A DNA stretch of 20,770 nt from Archaeoglobi archaeon. GTDB taxonomy: Archaea; Halobacteriota; Archaeoglobi; Archaeoglobales; Archaeoglobaceae. The stretch lies in assembly GCA_004347865.1 (NCBI GenBank), contig QNUZ01000010.1, positions 1-20,770 of the forward strand. Direction: 5' to 3'. The notes beneath the pieces were generated by a model. It did no database searches, was not told where the DNA came from, and saw only the letters and a list, made by a program, of their open reading frames with translations. The position numbers were made by a program, and so were the translations under genes. Positions 7,290 to 14,249 of the stretch are shown piece after piece; position 1 is the stretch's first letter; each line of letters begins with the position of its first letter.

Positions 7290-8644
7290 TCGTTAACGAA
7301 GTTCAGGAGCATCTCCTCAACAAAATCGGGATCCATGACATGAATCAACTCATTTACGAACTCCAGATCCGGTAACCTCCCCCTCTCGGCCTTGAGCGAG
7401 GAAATGAGCTCTAGAACCCTGCTTTCATCGATTTCAGTCGGTTTTCCAGCCCTCTCCGAGCATTCTCCGAGATCTTTCAGGAATTGATCGACAACCTCAT
7501 CGTGGTATGGATTCACAGTCAAATGAATCGATTTCGGAAATCCGAGCTTCTTTGAACCGGGCTGGACCTGAATGTACCACATTCTCTCTGCCATCAGTTT
7601 TGCCAGCTTAAATACGTTAACTTTGCTGGAGGTGAAAGATATTATACCGGCCTCGGGAATTCCCAGCACTTCAAATCCCATATCATTCAGATATCTTTCT
7701 ATTCTCTTTCTGGCCCTCAAAACCTTTTCTGAAAGCTTCAGGTAGCCCTCCTCGCCGAGATAGTGCATTACGGCATAGGAAGCCGCTAGAGTCCCCGCAG
7801 ACCTCGTGGACAGCACGGCGGTATTGACCATCGGGTACCCAGGCCAGCTCGCGTTGACGAATATGTGCCCCCTTCTAAGCTCAGGATTCCTGTATAGAAT
7901 TACAGAAGCTCCTCTGGGAGCGTAACCGTACTTGTGAAGGTCGGCAGAGATGGAAAAAACGCCATCTATGCTGAAATCAAAATCCGTGATTTTCTCGCCC
8001 AGCCTTTTCAGAAACGGGAGAATGAATCCCCCCATACAGGCATCAACGTGCAGCCAAACCTTTCCCTCCGTAACTTCGGCAACGCTTTTTACGTCGTCCA
8101 CGCAGCCAAATGGATAGTTCGGGGCGGAACAGACAACAATTGCGGTTTTTTCGTTTATAGCCTCTGCTATGCTGTCCGGATCCGCCCTGAATTTTTCATC
8201 GATCCGCGTTCTCACGACCTTCAGGCCGAGGTAGGCTGCGGCCTTTATAAATGCCGGATGCGCTGTTAGTGGCAAAACAATCTCCGGAACGCCGTCTTTT
8301 TCCCTTCTGAACTTCTCCCTTGCAGCCTTAACTGCCAGCATTATGCTTTCAGTCCCGCCGTAGGTGAAATTCCCGGCAACGTTTTCGTCGCCTCCCAGCA
8401 GAGAAGCGGTCATTGCAACGATTTCGTTTTCCATAGCCAGAATGCTCGGATATATCGTGAAGTCGAGCATCGTTTTGTCCATGAACATCAAATAGGCCTT
8501 TCTAGCAACCTCCAATAGATCAAAAAGTCTAGCATTGTATACGTGCCCGAACAATTTACCGCTCTGCGGATCGAGATCCTTTTCGGCTATTTTTTCTAGC
8601 TTTTTTAGTACTCCGGGATCCCCAAAAGCAGGTAGCCTCTTCAT
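7274..8644 (-). CDS. PLP-dependent decarboxylase/lyase, sphingosine-1-phosphate-lyase-like
   Basis: Group II decarboxylase fold, 456 residues. The PLP lysine is Lys238 in SADLHKYGYAPRGAS, Asp201 in HVDACMGGF would bind the pyridine nitrogen, His129 in LTAHPAF would stack on the ring, and FTYGGTES (93-100) contacts phosphate. The HKYGYAPRGAS context resembles sphingosine-1-phosphate lyase more than MfnA-type aspartate/tyrosine decarboxylases, whose lysine region usually reads DPHKMG. Sphingolipids are not expected in archaea, so the natural substrate may be another phospho-amino alcohol or an amino acid. No membrane anchor is seen. A TATA box centred 24.5 nt upstream supports the ATG. It is probably monocistronic, although the lipid-type unit upstream runs in the same direction about 150 bp away. 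Confidence 0.78.
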   Translation of the reverse strand: MKRLPAFGDPGVLKKLEKIAEKDLDPQSGKLFGHVYNARLFDLLEVARKAYLMFMDKTMLDFTIYPSILAMENEIVAMTASLLGGDENVAGNFTYGGTESIMLAVKAAREKFRREKDGVPEIVLPLTAHPAFIKAAAYLGLKVVRTRIDEKFRADPDSIAEAINEKTAIVVCSAPNYPFGCVDDVKSVAEVTEGKVWLHVDACMGGFILPFLKRLGEKITDFDFSIDGVFSISADLHKYGYAPRGASVILYRNPELRRGHIFVNASWPGYPMVNTAVLSTRSAGTLAASYAVMHYLGEEGYLKLSEKVLRARKRIERYLNDMGFEVLGIPEAGIISFTSSKVNVFKLAKLMAERMWYIQVQPGSKKLGFPKSIHLTVNPYHDEVVDQFLKDLGECSERAGKPTEIDESRVLELISSLKAERGRLPDLEFVNELIHVMDPDFVEEMLLNFVNDYIFR

Positions 8645-8664
8645 AAGCTTACAGAGGTAGGAAA

Positions 8665-8672
8665 ATATATAA
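8665..8672 (-). promoter_or_regulatory. TATA box of the PLP-enzyme gene
   Basis: TTATATAT on the - strand, centred 24.5 nt before ATG 8644. Leaderless start implied. Confidence 0.5.
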
Positions 8673-8795
8673 GGATTTTTTAGGATCTTCTCATCTCTTG
8701 AGGTTTATCACAGCCGATTGAAATTTTCGGGTCATCTAGCTGTGGGAACCCTGCAACCTGCGATTTTTGCCAGGTGTTCTCGAGCTTCCGGCCAA

Positions 8796-9653
8796 TCATA
8801 TTTTCGGAAAGAAGTCTGCGGTTTTTGGATAGTAAAGCTCCGAAATCTTCAAATTGTAAATAGATGCCATTTTCGGATTTCTGTGCTTGATTACCGACAT
8901 ATCTCTGAATATCCCAACTTTGAACTCCTCAAGATATCTGTAAGCACCTTCCTGCACCATTACTGCTTCGTCCACTGCCATAACTGCGGTCACCGCAGAC
9001 TTCCAGAGAGCCATTGCTGTTATTTTTTCCGCTTCTTTCGAGTCAGTTTGAAGTGCCGAAAACTTTGTCAGAAGTTCAGATGCTCTGATCTCCACCAAAA
9101 TTTCACCAAGTTTCTCAAAAACGTGGTAATAATTTTTGTTCAGCTTGGTCTCTTTTAGATATTTCAAAGCCAGATTGAAAGCATGAAGTGCAGTTCCGAC
9201 GCATCTAGAAGCCAGAAGAACATTTAAGATCGGTTTCATATTGACTTTTTTGGACTCAATGACTTCCAAATTCCTCAATTTTGAGATCTCGGTTGTGAGG
9301 AACTCGGTAGATGCCTTTATCAGCCTAACCTCGTCCGCAACGATTACATATTTTTCAAAATCCCAGTCAGTGACAAAATAGCCGTCGGAAGGTAAAGAGA
9401 GAGAGGCAAGATCTCCGAAGGCAAAATTTGAAAGCGAAAGGTAAAGGAGTCTTGAGCCTACCTCCGGATTTATCTCATGAACCGCCGAAAAAACTGTGGA
9501 TGATTCAATCGGTTTCAGGGAGGATAAATCAAAGTACCCGAGACTGAATCCTTCTTTCCATATCTTGAACAAATCGCTCTCCTTCTCGATTTCAGACTTA
9601 ATAAAGTCCGAAACGGCACTACGAATCGCCTTCAACTCGCTGTCGTCGAGCAT
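8796..9653 (-). CDS. Shortened acyl-CoA-dehydrogenase-like protein
   Basis: A 285-residue protein with weak resemblance to acyl-CoA dehydrogenases, which normally have 380-400 residues. The N-terminal ~70 residues are helical and could match the family's N-terminal domain. The middle beta domain is much reduced. The C-terminal half looks like the four-helix domain: AVDEAVMVQEGAYRYLEEF followed by GIFRDMSVI parallels the family's QxxGGxGYxxEyPVER-RDAR segment, but the FAD/CoA motifs TEPxAGSD and the catalytic-Glu loop are absent. It probably does not dehydrogenate alone and may be a partner subunit. A TTG codon at 9668 would give a longer reading, but GGAGGTG ending a few bases before ATG 9653 decides the start. 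That ATG sits one base after the stop of the GMC oxidoreductase gene, so the two are translationally coupled. The assignment rests on pattern only. Confidence 0.6.
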   Translation of the reverse strand: MLDDSELKAIRSAVSDFIKSEIEKESDLFKIWKEGFSLGYFDLSSLKPIESSTVFSAVHEINPEVGSRLLYLSLSNFAFGDLASLSLPSDGYFVTDWDFEKYVIVADEVRLIKASTEFLTTEISKLRNLEVIESKKVNMKPILNVLLASRCVGTALHAFNLALKYLKETKLNKNYYHVFEKLGEILVEIRASELLTKFSALQTDSKEAEKITAMALWKSAVTAVMAVDEAVMVQEGAYRYLEEFKVGIFRDMSVIKHRNPKMASIYNLKISELYYPKTADFFPKI

Positions 9654-9654
9654 C

Positions 9655-11535
9655 CTACACCTCCGCAATCCTCTCGGCTGTTCTCATTGCAAAGCCCATT
9701 ATACTAAGCATCGGATTTACCTTCACGCTTGTCGGAAAAATGCTTGCATCCGCTATGTAGAGGTTATCAAAATCGTGCGCCTTTCCATAGGAGTCGACCA
9801 CACCCCTGAATGGATCTCCGCTCATTCTGCATGTGCCTTGGGGATGATAGGCTGACCATACAAATCCGTTCGGTACTATTTTTCCAATATCTTCCAATTT
9901 GGTTATAATGGGGAAGTTGTAGGCAGGAGTTATCACCTTCTTCGCCCCTGCAGAAAGGAGAATTTTACAGCCTTCCAGAAGTGCCTTCTGCGCTTTTTGA
10001 AGATCCCTCTTCTCCAGCCTGTACAGAATAACAGGTTTATCGGCAAGAACTCTAACCGAACCTTTCGAATCCTCATCGCTCAGCATCACTCCGAGAACCG
10101 CAGTCCTGTCCCACAAACCAGTGATTTCTGAAATTCTAGCGATATAAGAACTGGAAAGCCCGATGCTCATGGGCAGGAAGGTCGCCTCGAAAAGAAAACC
10201 CTCCTCGAAAAACTCGTCAATCGCGAGGCTTTGAGAAACTGACCTCCATCCTTCAAGCCTCTCGTCAAAAATGCCGATGAGCGCAAAGCACGGGTGTATA
10301 TGAAGGTTTTTGCCAACAAGACCGCTTGAATTTGCCAGCCCGTTTTTGAGAAGTAGATGGGGGGTCTGTATTGCTCCTGCACTCAAAACGAAACTTTCTG
10401 CCTCAACCGAAAAATTACCAAGAAATTCTCCATTTCTTGCGAATATCTTACCGCCGATTTTGGTTATACGCCTTCCCCTGAATTCCATGCTTTCGACTCT
10501 CAGACCGGTGTAAATCTTGGCTCCGGCATTCAATGCTAGGGGAACATAGCTCACATGCATCGCCCTTTTTGCGTCGATGGGGCATCCGAATTCACAGAGG
10601 CCCAGAGCCTCGCATTGAGATATGTTTTTGTTTAGGGGGAAGTACGAGTAACCCAGATCCTCGCAGCTGGCGGCTATTTTCAGCGACGCTTTACCGACAA
10701 GCTGGGCTGAAGCTCTGTGAACGTTTAGATCTTTTTCTATCCTGTCAAAGTACCTGTGAATCTCTTCTAGATCAATATCCAGTCCGAAATCCGAATTCCA
10801 ACTCTTAATAACACTGTCCGGGATTCTGAAGCACGTGCCCTCGTTTATAACGGTTGTACCGCCGACGCATCTACCCGAGGGGAGTAGGATTAATGGCTGA
10901 GTTGGGGAGAGAGGAATCGTTATCTGAAAACCGGAATTTCTGTAGAGATTGAGCAGGGAGTCAAATATGTCTCCACTCGGGGCTGGCATGAAACCCTCCT
11001 CAATTAGGATGACATTCAGCCCCTTCTGCGAGAGGACCTTTGCAACCACGGCCCCTCCCGCGCCAGAACCTACGACTGCAACGTCGCATTTCAGCCTTAG
11101 CTCCCCTAAGCGTTTGTTAAATTCCAAGATCCCATCTTCCGGAATATTCGGTTTCCTGACTTTTTTATTTGGGATGGGCACAAAGCATCCGACGTTTTTC
11201 TTTACGTCATCGCGCTCAAGGTAAAGAAAAGCTGCGAGGAGTTTCATGATCAAAAATGAATTCCTTAGGAGGCCCAATTTACTTCTGGATATCTTCTCCA
11301 GATATCTTTTTCGATCTTCAACAGGCATCTTGCACATTCTCTGCGGCTTTTTTCCCAGAAAGATCCCAAAGATTGGAAGAAGGTCTAGAAACGTTGCCGA
11401 TAACCTCAAAAAGATCCTGATGTGAAGTGGGAGCCTTGAAAAAAGCTCTTTTAGCTTTTTTTCATCTACGCTGTATTCCGGAAATTCTTCTGAAATCAGT
11501 AATGCCTCTCCGAGTTTTTCCAGAAATTCCTTCAT
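9655..11535 (-). CDS. GMC-family FAD-dependent alcohol oxidoreductase
   Basis: Flavoprotein expected to oxidise an alcohol to aldehyde or ketone. Of its 626 residues, the first ~145 form an extra mostly helical region ahead of the FAD-binding fold, as in long-chain fatty alcohol oxidase-like members. The Rossmann motif is VVGSGAGGAVVAKVL (154-168), GGTTVINEG (225-233) contacts the flavin, and the C-terminal HPQGTCRMSG with His564 plus NPML with Asn608 gives the GMC His-Asn catalytic pair. The segment CEALGLCEFGCP (308-319) adds Cys308, Cys314 and Cys318. Many GMC relatives have a similar cysteine-rich stretch, and a metal centre is unproven. It starts inside an ATGA overlap with the membrane-protein gene and ends coupled to the ACAD-like gene. 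In an anaerobe it would act as a dehydrogenase rather than an oxidase. Confidence 0.87.
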   Translation of the reverse strand: MKEFLEKLGEALLISEEFPEYSVDEKKLKELFSRLPLHIRIFLRLSATFLDLLPIFGIFLGKKPQRMCKMPVEDRKRYLEKISRSKLGLLRNSFLIMKLLAAFLYLERDDVKKNVGCFVPIPNKKVRKPNIPEDGILEFNKRLGELRLKCDVAVVGSGAGGAVVAKVLSQKGLNVILIEEGFMPAPSGDIFDSLLNLYRNSGFQITIPLSPTQPLILLPSGRCVGGTTVINEGTCFRIPDSVIKSWNSDFGLDIDLEEIHRYFDRIEKDLNVHRASAQLVGKASLKIAASCEDLGYSYFPLNKNISQCEALGLCEFGCPIDAKRAMHVSYVPLALNAGAKIYTGLRVESMEFRGRRITKIGGKIFARNGEFLGNFSVEAESFVLSAGAIQTPHLLLKNGLANSSGLVGKNLHIHPCFALIGIFDERLEGWRSVSQSLAIDEFFEEGFLFEATFLPMSIGLSSSYIARISEITGLWDRTAVLGVMLSDEDSKGSVRVLADKPVILYRLEKRDLQKAQKALLEGCKILLSAGAKKVITPAYNFPIITKLEDIGKIVPNGFVWSAYHPQGTCRMSGDPFRGVVDSYGKAHDFDNLYIADASIFPTSVKVNPMLSIMGFAMRTAERIAEV

Positions 11536-11924
11536 CCTCTCACTTTCAGAATCCAGAAGTAAATGGCAATGAGGAGCAATGCGAGCGGGAAGTCTACAGC
11601 AAAAATCACGGCGCCCAAATCAACTCCGCTGGTTATGTAGAATGCAAAACCCGTGAGTGAGGATGATAACTTCGCCAGAATGAGCACCGGAATTGCCCTC
11701 CAGTAGGCCTTTATGTTGTAGGCGATAAGGAAGGACAAGGATGAAATCGTGATCATGTACGCAAAGGTTAGGGTTTTCCAGAATACAAGCTCGTTGCTGG
11801 TATCAACGCCAAAGCCCCTGAGATTCAGAAACATTTCCTGTGAATATAGCAGAAAGTAGAATCCGCCAAAAAGAAATGCGAACCCCAGAAGGTAGAGGAT
11901 AGCCCTTGCGACTCTGAACGGCAT
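11532..11924 (-). CDS. Small four-helix membrane protein of unknown function
   Basis: 130 residues with four predicted membrane segments (about 7-27, 43-67, 71-93 and 99-126) and short loops. I recognise no family. It is the first gene of the leftward lipid unit and overlaps the GMC oxidoreductase gene by 4 bp (ATGA). Co-translation suggests it could anchor the oxidoreductase at the membrane or pass electrons or substrate to it, but no haem-ligand His pairs or quinone motifs are visible. A TATA box 26.5 nt upstream supports ATG 11924. Confidence 0.7.
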   Translation of the reverse strand: MPFRVARAILYLLGFAFLFGGFYFLLYSQEMFLNLRGFGVDTSNELVFWKTLTFAYMITISSLSFLIAYNIKAYWRAIPVLILAKLSSSLTGFAFYITSGVDLGAVIFAVDFPLALLLIAIYFWILKVRG

Positions 11925-11946
11925 ATGCCTTTGTGATATTTTTTAG

Positions 11947-11954
11947 TAATAAAA
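11947..11954 (-). promoter_or_regulatory. TATA box of the leftward membrane protein-GMC-ACAD-like operon
   Basis: TTTTATTA on the - strand, centred 26.5 nt before ATG 11924. It lies about 22 bp from the TATA box of the divergent SCP2-like gene, so the two pre-initiation complexes would nearly collide and the units may be regulated together. Confidence 0.5.
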
Positions 11955-11968
11955 CTTTCGGCGAAGAT

Positions 11969-11976
11969 TTTATTAA
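11969..11976 (+). promoter_or_regulatory. TATA box of the first SCP2-like gene
   Basis: TTTATTAA centred 25.5 nt before ATG 11998, preceded by GCGAAGA, which is BRE-like. Leaderless start implied. Confidence 0.55.
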
Positions 11977-11997
11977 CTATTAATTACGAAAAGCTCC

Positions 11998-12366
11998 ATG
12001 GTTGAGGTTATCTATCCAAAGGAGGGTCTTGCAAACCTTTTGGGAAACCTGATAATGCAGAATACAAGAAGAGACATAAAAAAGGCAGAAATTGCCAGAA
12101 AAACCCGGGGAACAGTTGTAATCGAGATCAGAGATCTCGGCTTTACTGCTACAGTGGAACTTAAGGGTGATAGAATCGAAGTCAGAAACGGAAAACCGGA
12201 GGAGTTGTCAGATTGCGCACTTATATCCGCCAATTTTGGTGTAATAAGCTACTTGCTTGGCAACAACAGCACGATAAAGTCCCTGAAGTTTATGCTTTCC
12301 GGCAAGCTGAAAATAAAAAAGATGTTGCTGGCAAAAAAACTCAGTACCATAATGAGCACCCGCTAG
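11998..12366 (+). CDS. SCP2-type sterol carrier domain protein (short)
   Basis: A 122-residue single-domain protein resembling the SCP2 lipid-transfer fold. After an N-terminal helix, strands TVVIEIRDLGFTATVEL and DRIEVRNGKPEELSDCALIS are followed by an amphipathic helical C-terminal half with MLSGKLKIKKMLLAKKLS, which matches the SCP2 pattern of a G-K/R-L-x-G-D/K turn and a lipid-covering last helix. SCP2 domains bind acyl-CoAs, sterols or other hydrophobic ligands in the cytoplasm. It faces the GMC operon and precedes a second, longer SCP2-like gene that has its own promoter. Ligand unknown. Confidence 0.65.
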   Translation: MVEVIYPKEGLANLLGNLIMQNTRRDIKKAEIARKTRGTVVIEIRDLGFTATVELKGDRIEVRNGKPEELSDCALISANFGVISYLLGNNSTIKSLKFMLSGKLKIKKMLLAKKLSTIMSTR

Positions 12367-12383
12367 CCAAAGTGCACGAAAAA

Positions 12384-12391
12384 TTTTTAAA
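12384..12391 (+). promoter_or_regulatory. TATA box of the SCP2-ACAD-ligase operon
   Basis: TTTTTAAA centred 25.5 nt before ATG 12413, with GAAAAA directly upstream. It gives the second SCP2 gene a start separate from the first. Confidence 0.5.
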
Positions 12392-12412
12392 ATCTTTTAA
12401 TCTTCAATTTCC

Positions 12413-13030
12413 ATGGCGGTTGTATATCCGTCCCTCGAGTGGATGGAGGAGGTTTTGAAAAAGGTCAACAGCGACGAACAGCTAAAAAAGGTTGCAGCAA
12501 ACTGGGAGGGAGATATACTATGCAGGATCGAAGTGGACGAAGAAGCGCTGAAAGATTTCAGGGATCCAGAAAAGCTTGCAGGTTTTATAGCCATGCTCTC
12601 CACCATTCCCGTAGAAAAGTGGAGCAAGTTTAAGGGTACAAAGGAAGAGAAATTCCTGAACAGACTTGGTATAGAGCTCGATCCCGACAAGTTGGACATT
12701 TCTAAGCTCAATGCAGAGGAGCTGGCAAAAAAGGTTGCAGAGATAAAACTCGAGGATATTAAGGGATCCGCAATATACGTCTGGATGGACTTCTGGCACG
12801 GAGAATTAAGGGGCGTGGAATTTGCGGCTCCAGGAGAACATCAAAACGCAAAATTCAAGCTTTTTGGCACTCATGGAGTATTCAAGCAGCTCATAACCGG
12901 AAAGGCTGATCCGATAACGCTGGTTGTGAGCGGAAAGATGAAGCTTCAGGGAGACGTGGGATACATGATGCGAAACATGCCCGCGATGAGAAGGTTCATG
13001 GAACTGATGGCTTCGGTTCCAATTAAATAG
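12413..13030 (+). CDS. SCP2-type sterol carrier domain protein (long)
   Basis: 205 residues. The N-terminal part carries YPSLEWMEEVLKKVNSDEQ, a helix seen at the start of SCP2-like proteins that act as lipid carriers, then strands GDILCRIEVDEEAL. The C-terminal part holds ADPITLVVSGKMKLQGDVGYM, the typical SCP2 turn and helix. A charged insert (about 70-110) makes it longer than a bare SCP2 domain. The mRNA is probably leaderless. The next gene, an acyl-CoA dehydrogenase, starts about 10 bp after the stop with a GAGGTG site, so the two are co-transcribed and this protein may deliver or hold the acyl-CoA substrate. Confidence 0.7.
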   Translation: MAVVYPSLEWMEEVLKKVNSDEQLKKVAANWEGDILCRIEVDEEALKDFRDPEKLAGFIAMLSTIPVEKWSKFKGTKEEKFLNRLGIELDPDKLDISKLNAEELAKKVAEIKLEDIKGSAIYVWMDFWHGELRGVEFAAPGEHQNAKFKLFGTHGVFKQLITGKADPITLVVSGKMKLQGDVGYMMRNMPAMRRFMELMASVPIK

Positions 13031-13040
13031 AGGTGGTTTG

Positions 13041-14249
13041 GTGGAATTCGAATTCTCGCAAGAACACAGGATATTCAGGAGCTCCCTAAAGGAATTTCTT
13101 GAAAAGGAAATTGCACCAATTGTCGATGAAAAGGAGAGAAGGGGAGGGCTTACCAAGGAGGAGGCTCTGGAGCTTTATGCAAAGTTCAAGAAAATCGGGA
13201 TTGGCTACGACCCTGAAAGCATATCCGTTTACTTTGAGGACCCATTCTATTACGGCATCGCGAGCGAGGAGATTAGCAGGGTTTGGGCAAGTCTAAACGT
13301 CGTAATAGGGATGTCTTTTCCAGTCGTCTTCGTGAATCTCGCTTCCGATCAGACAAGAGATGCCCTCGGAAAAAAGCTGGAGAAGAATCAGGTGATTGGC
13401 TGTCTGGCTGTTACAGAACCCGAGGCGGGAAGCGACACATCAAATCTGAAAACCACCGCAGTGCTTGACGGTGATGAGTACGTTCTAAATGGCACCAAAA
13501 CCTGGATAAGCAACGCGCCGATTGCGGACGTGGCTTTGGTGGCTGCAACTGTCAAGGACGCTGGAACTCAGGAAATGTTCCTCGTTGATAAAATCAACTC
13601 GCCCTTTGAGACAAGCGAACTGCACAAGATAGGCTGGAGGTGCGCACCTACCGGTGAGATATACCTGAAAAACTGCAGGGTTCCGAAGGAAAATGCGCTG
13701 ACAAACATGATTGCGAAATCTCTGGCAGGAGAGGCCAGAATACCGATCCACGAGGGAATAGCAAAACTCTTTGGCTATATGTCACCTCTGAATGCGATAT
13801 TCTGCATGATGCGTGCTGGAATGGCCCTGATGGCTACTGGAATATCCCAAGCCTGTCTTGATGCCTCGATAAGCTACGCAAAGCAGAGAAAGCAGTTCGG
13901 AAGACCAATAGGCAGATTCCAGCTCATTCAAGATATGCTTTTCAGGATGGCAGCGATAACCGAGTCTTCCCGGCTTCTGTCATATAAGGCGCTATACCTT
14001 GTAACAAAGGGTGATCCGCATGCAAGGCTCATGTCTTCGCTCGCAAAGGGCTATGCCTGCGAAGGGTCCGTGAAGGTTGCGTACAATGCCATCCAGATCC
14101 ACGGCGGCTTGGGGCTGAGCGATGAGTATCCAGTAGAGAGGTACTTCAGAGATGCAAGAATGATGACAATACCTGACGGCACAACAGAGATCCAGAAGCT
14201 CATAGTAGGAAGGGAGTTGCTCGGACACGGTTTCTCGGCATATGTATAG
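13041..14249 (+). CDS. Acyl-CoA dehydrogenase
   Basis: FAD enzyme that introduces an alpha,beta double bond into an acyl-CoA. 402 residues, full family length. FAD/substrate motif AVTEPEAGSDTSNLKTTAV is followed by TWISNAPIADVALVAAT, RKQFGRPIGRFQLIQDML and the C-terminal HGGLGLSDEYPVERYFRDAR. At the position of the medium-chain enzyme's catalytic Glu (YEGT loop) it has Asp379 (PDGT). The alternative Glu site of isovaleryl-type enzymes is not occupied either. A TTG at 13038 is possible, but GAGGTG at 13030-13035 is only 2 nt from TTG and 5 nt from GTG 13041, so GTG is preferred. It overlaps the acyl-CoA synthetase start by 8 bp. Substrate chain or ring type is unknown. Confidence 0.92.
   Translation: MEFEFSQEHRIFRSSLKEFLEKEIAPIVDEKERRGGLTKEEALELYAKFKKIGIGYDPESISVYFEDPFYYGIASEEISRVWASLNVVIGMSFPVVFVNLASDQTRDALGKKLEKNQVIGCLAVTEPEAGSDTSNLKTTAVLDGDEYVLNGTKTWISNAPIADVALVAATVKDAGTQEMFLVDKINSPFETSELHKIGWRCAPTGEIYLKNCRVPKENALTNMIAKSLAGEARIPIHEGIAKLFGYMSPLNAIFCMMRAGMALMATGISQACLDASISYAKQRKQFGRPIGRFQLIQDMLFRMAAITESSRLLSYKALYLVTKGDPHARLMSSLAKGYACEGSVKVAYNAIQIHGGLGLSDEYPVERYFRDARMMTIPDGTTEIQKLIVGRELLGHGFSAYV

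Noticed and set aside
9654..9668. TTG start at 9668 for the ACAD-like gene
   Set aside because: The GGAGGTG site lies between TTG and ATG 9653 and is correctly spaced only for the ATG.
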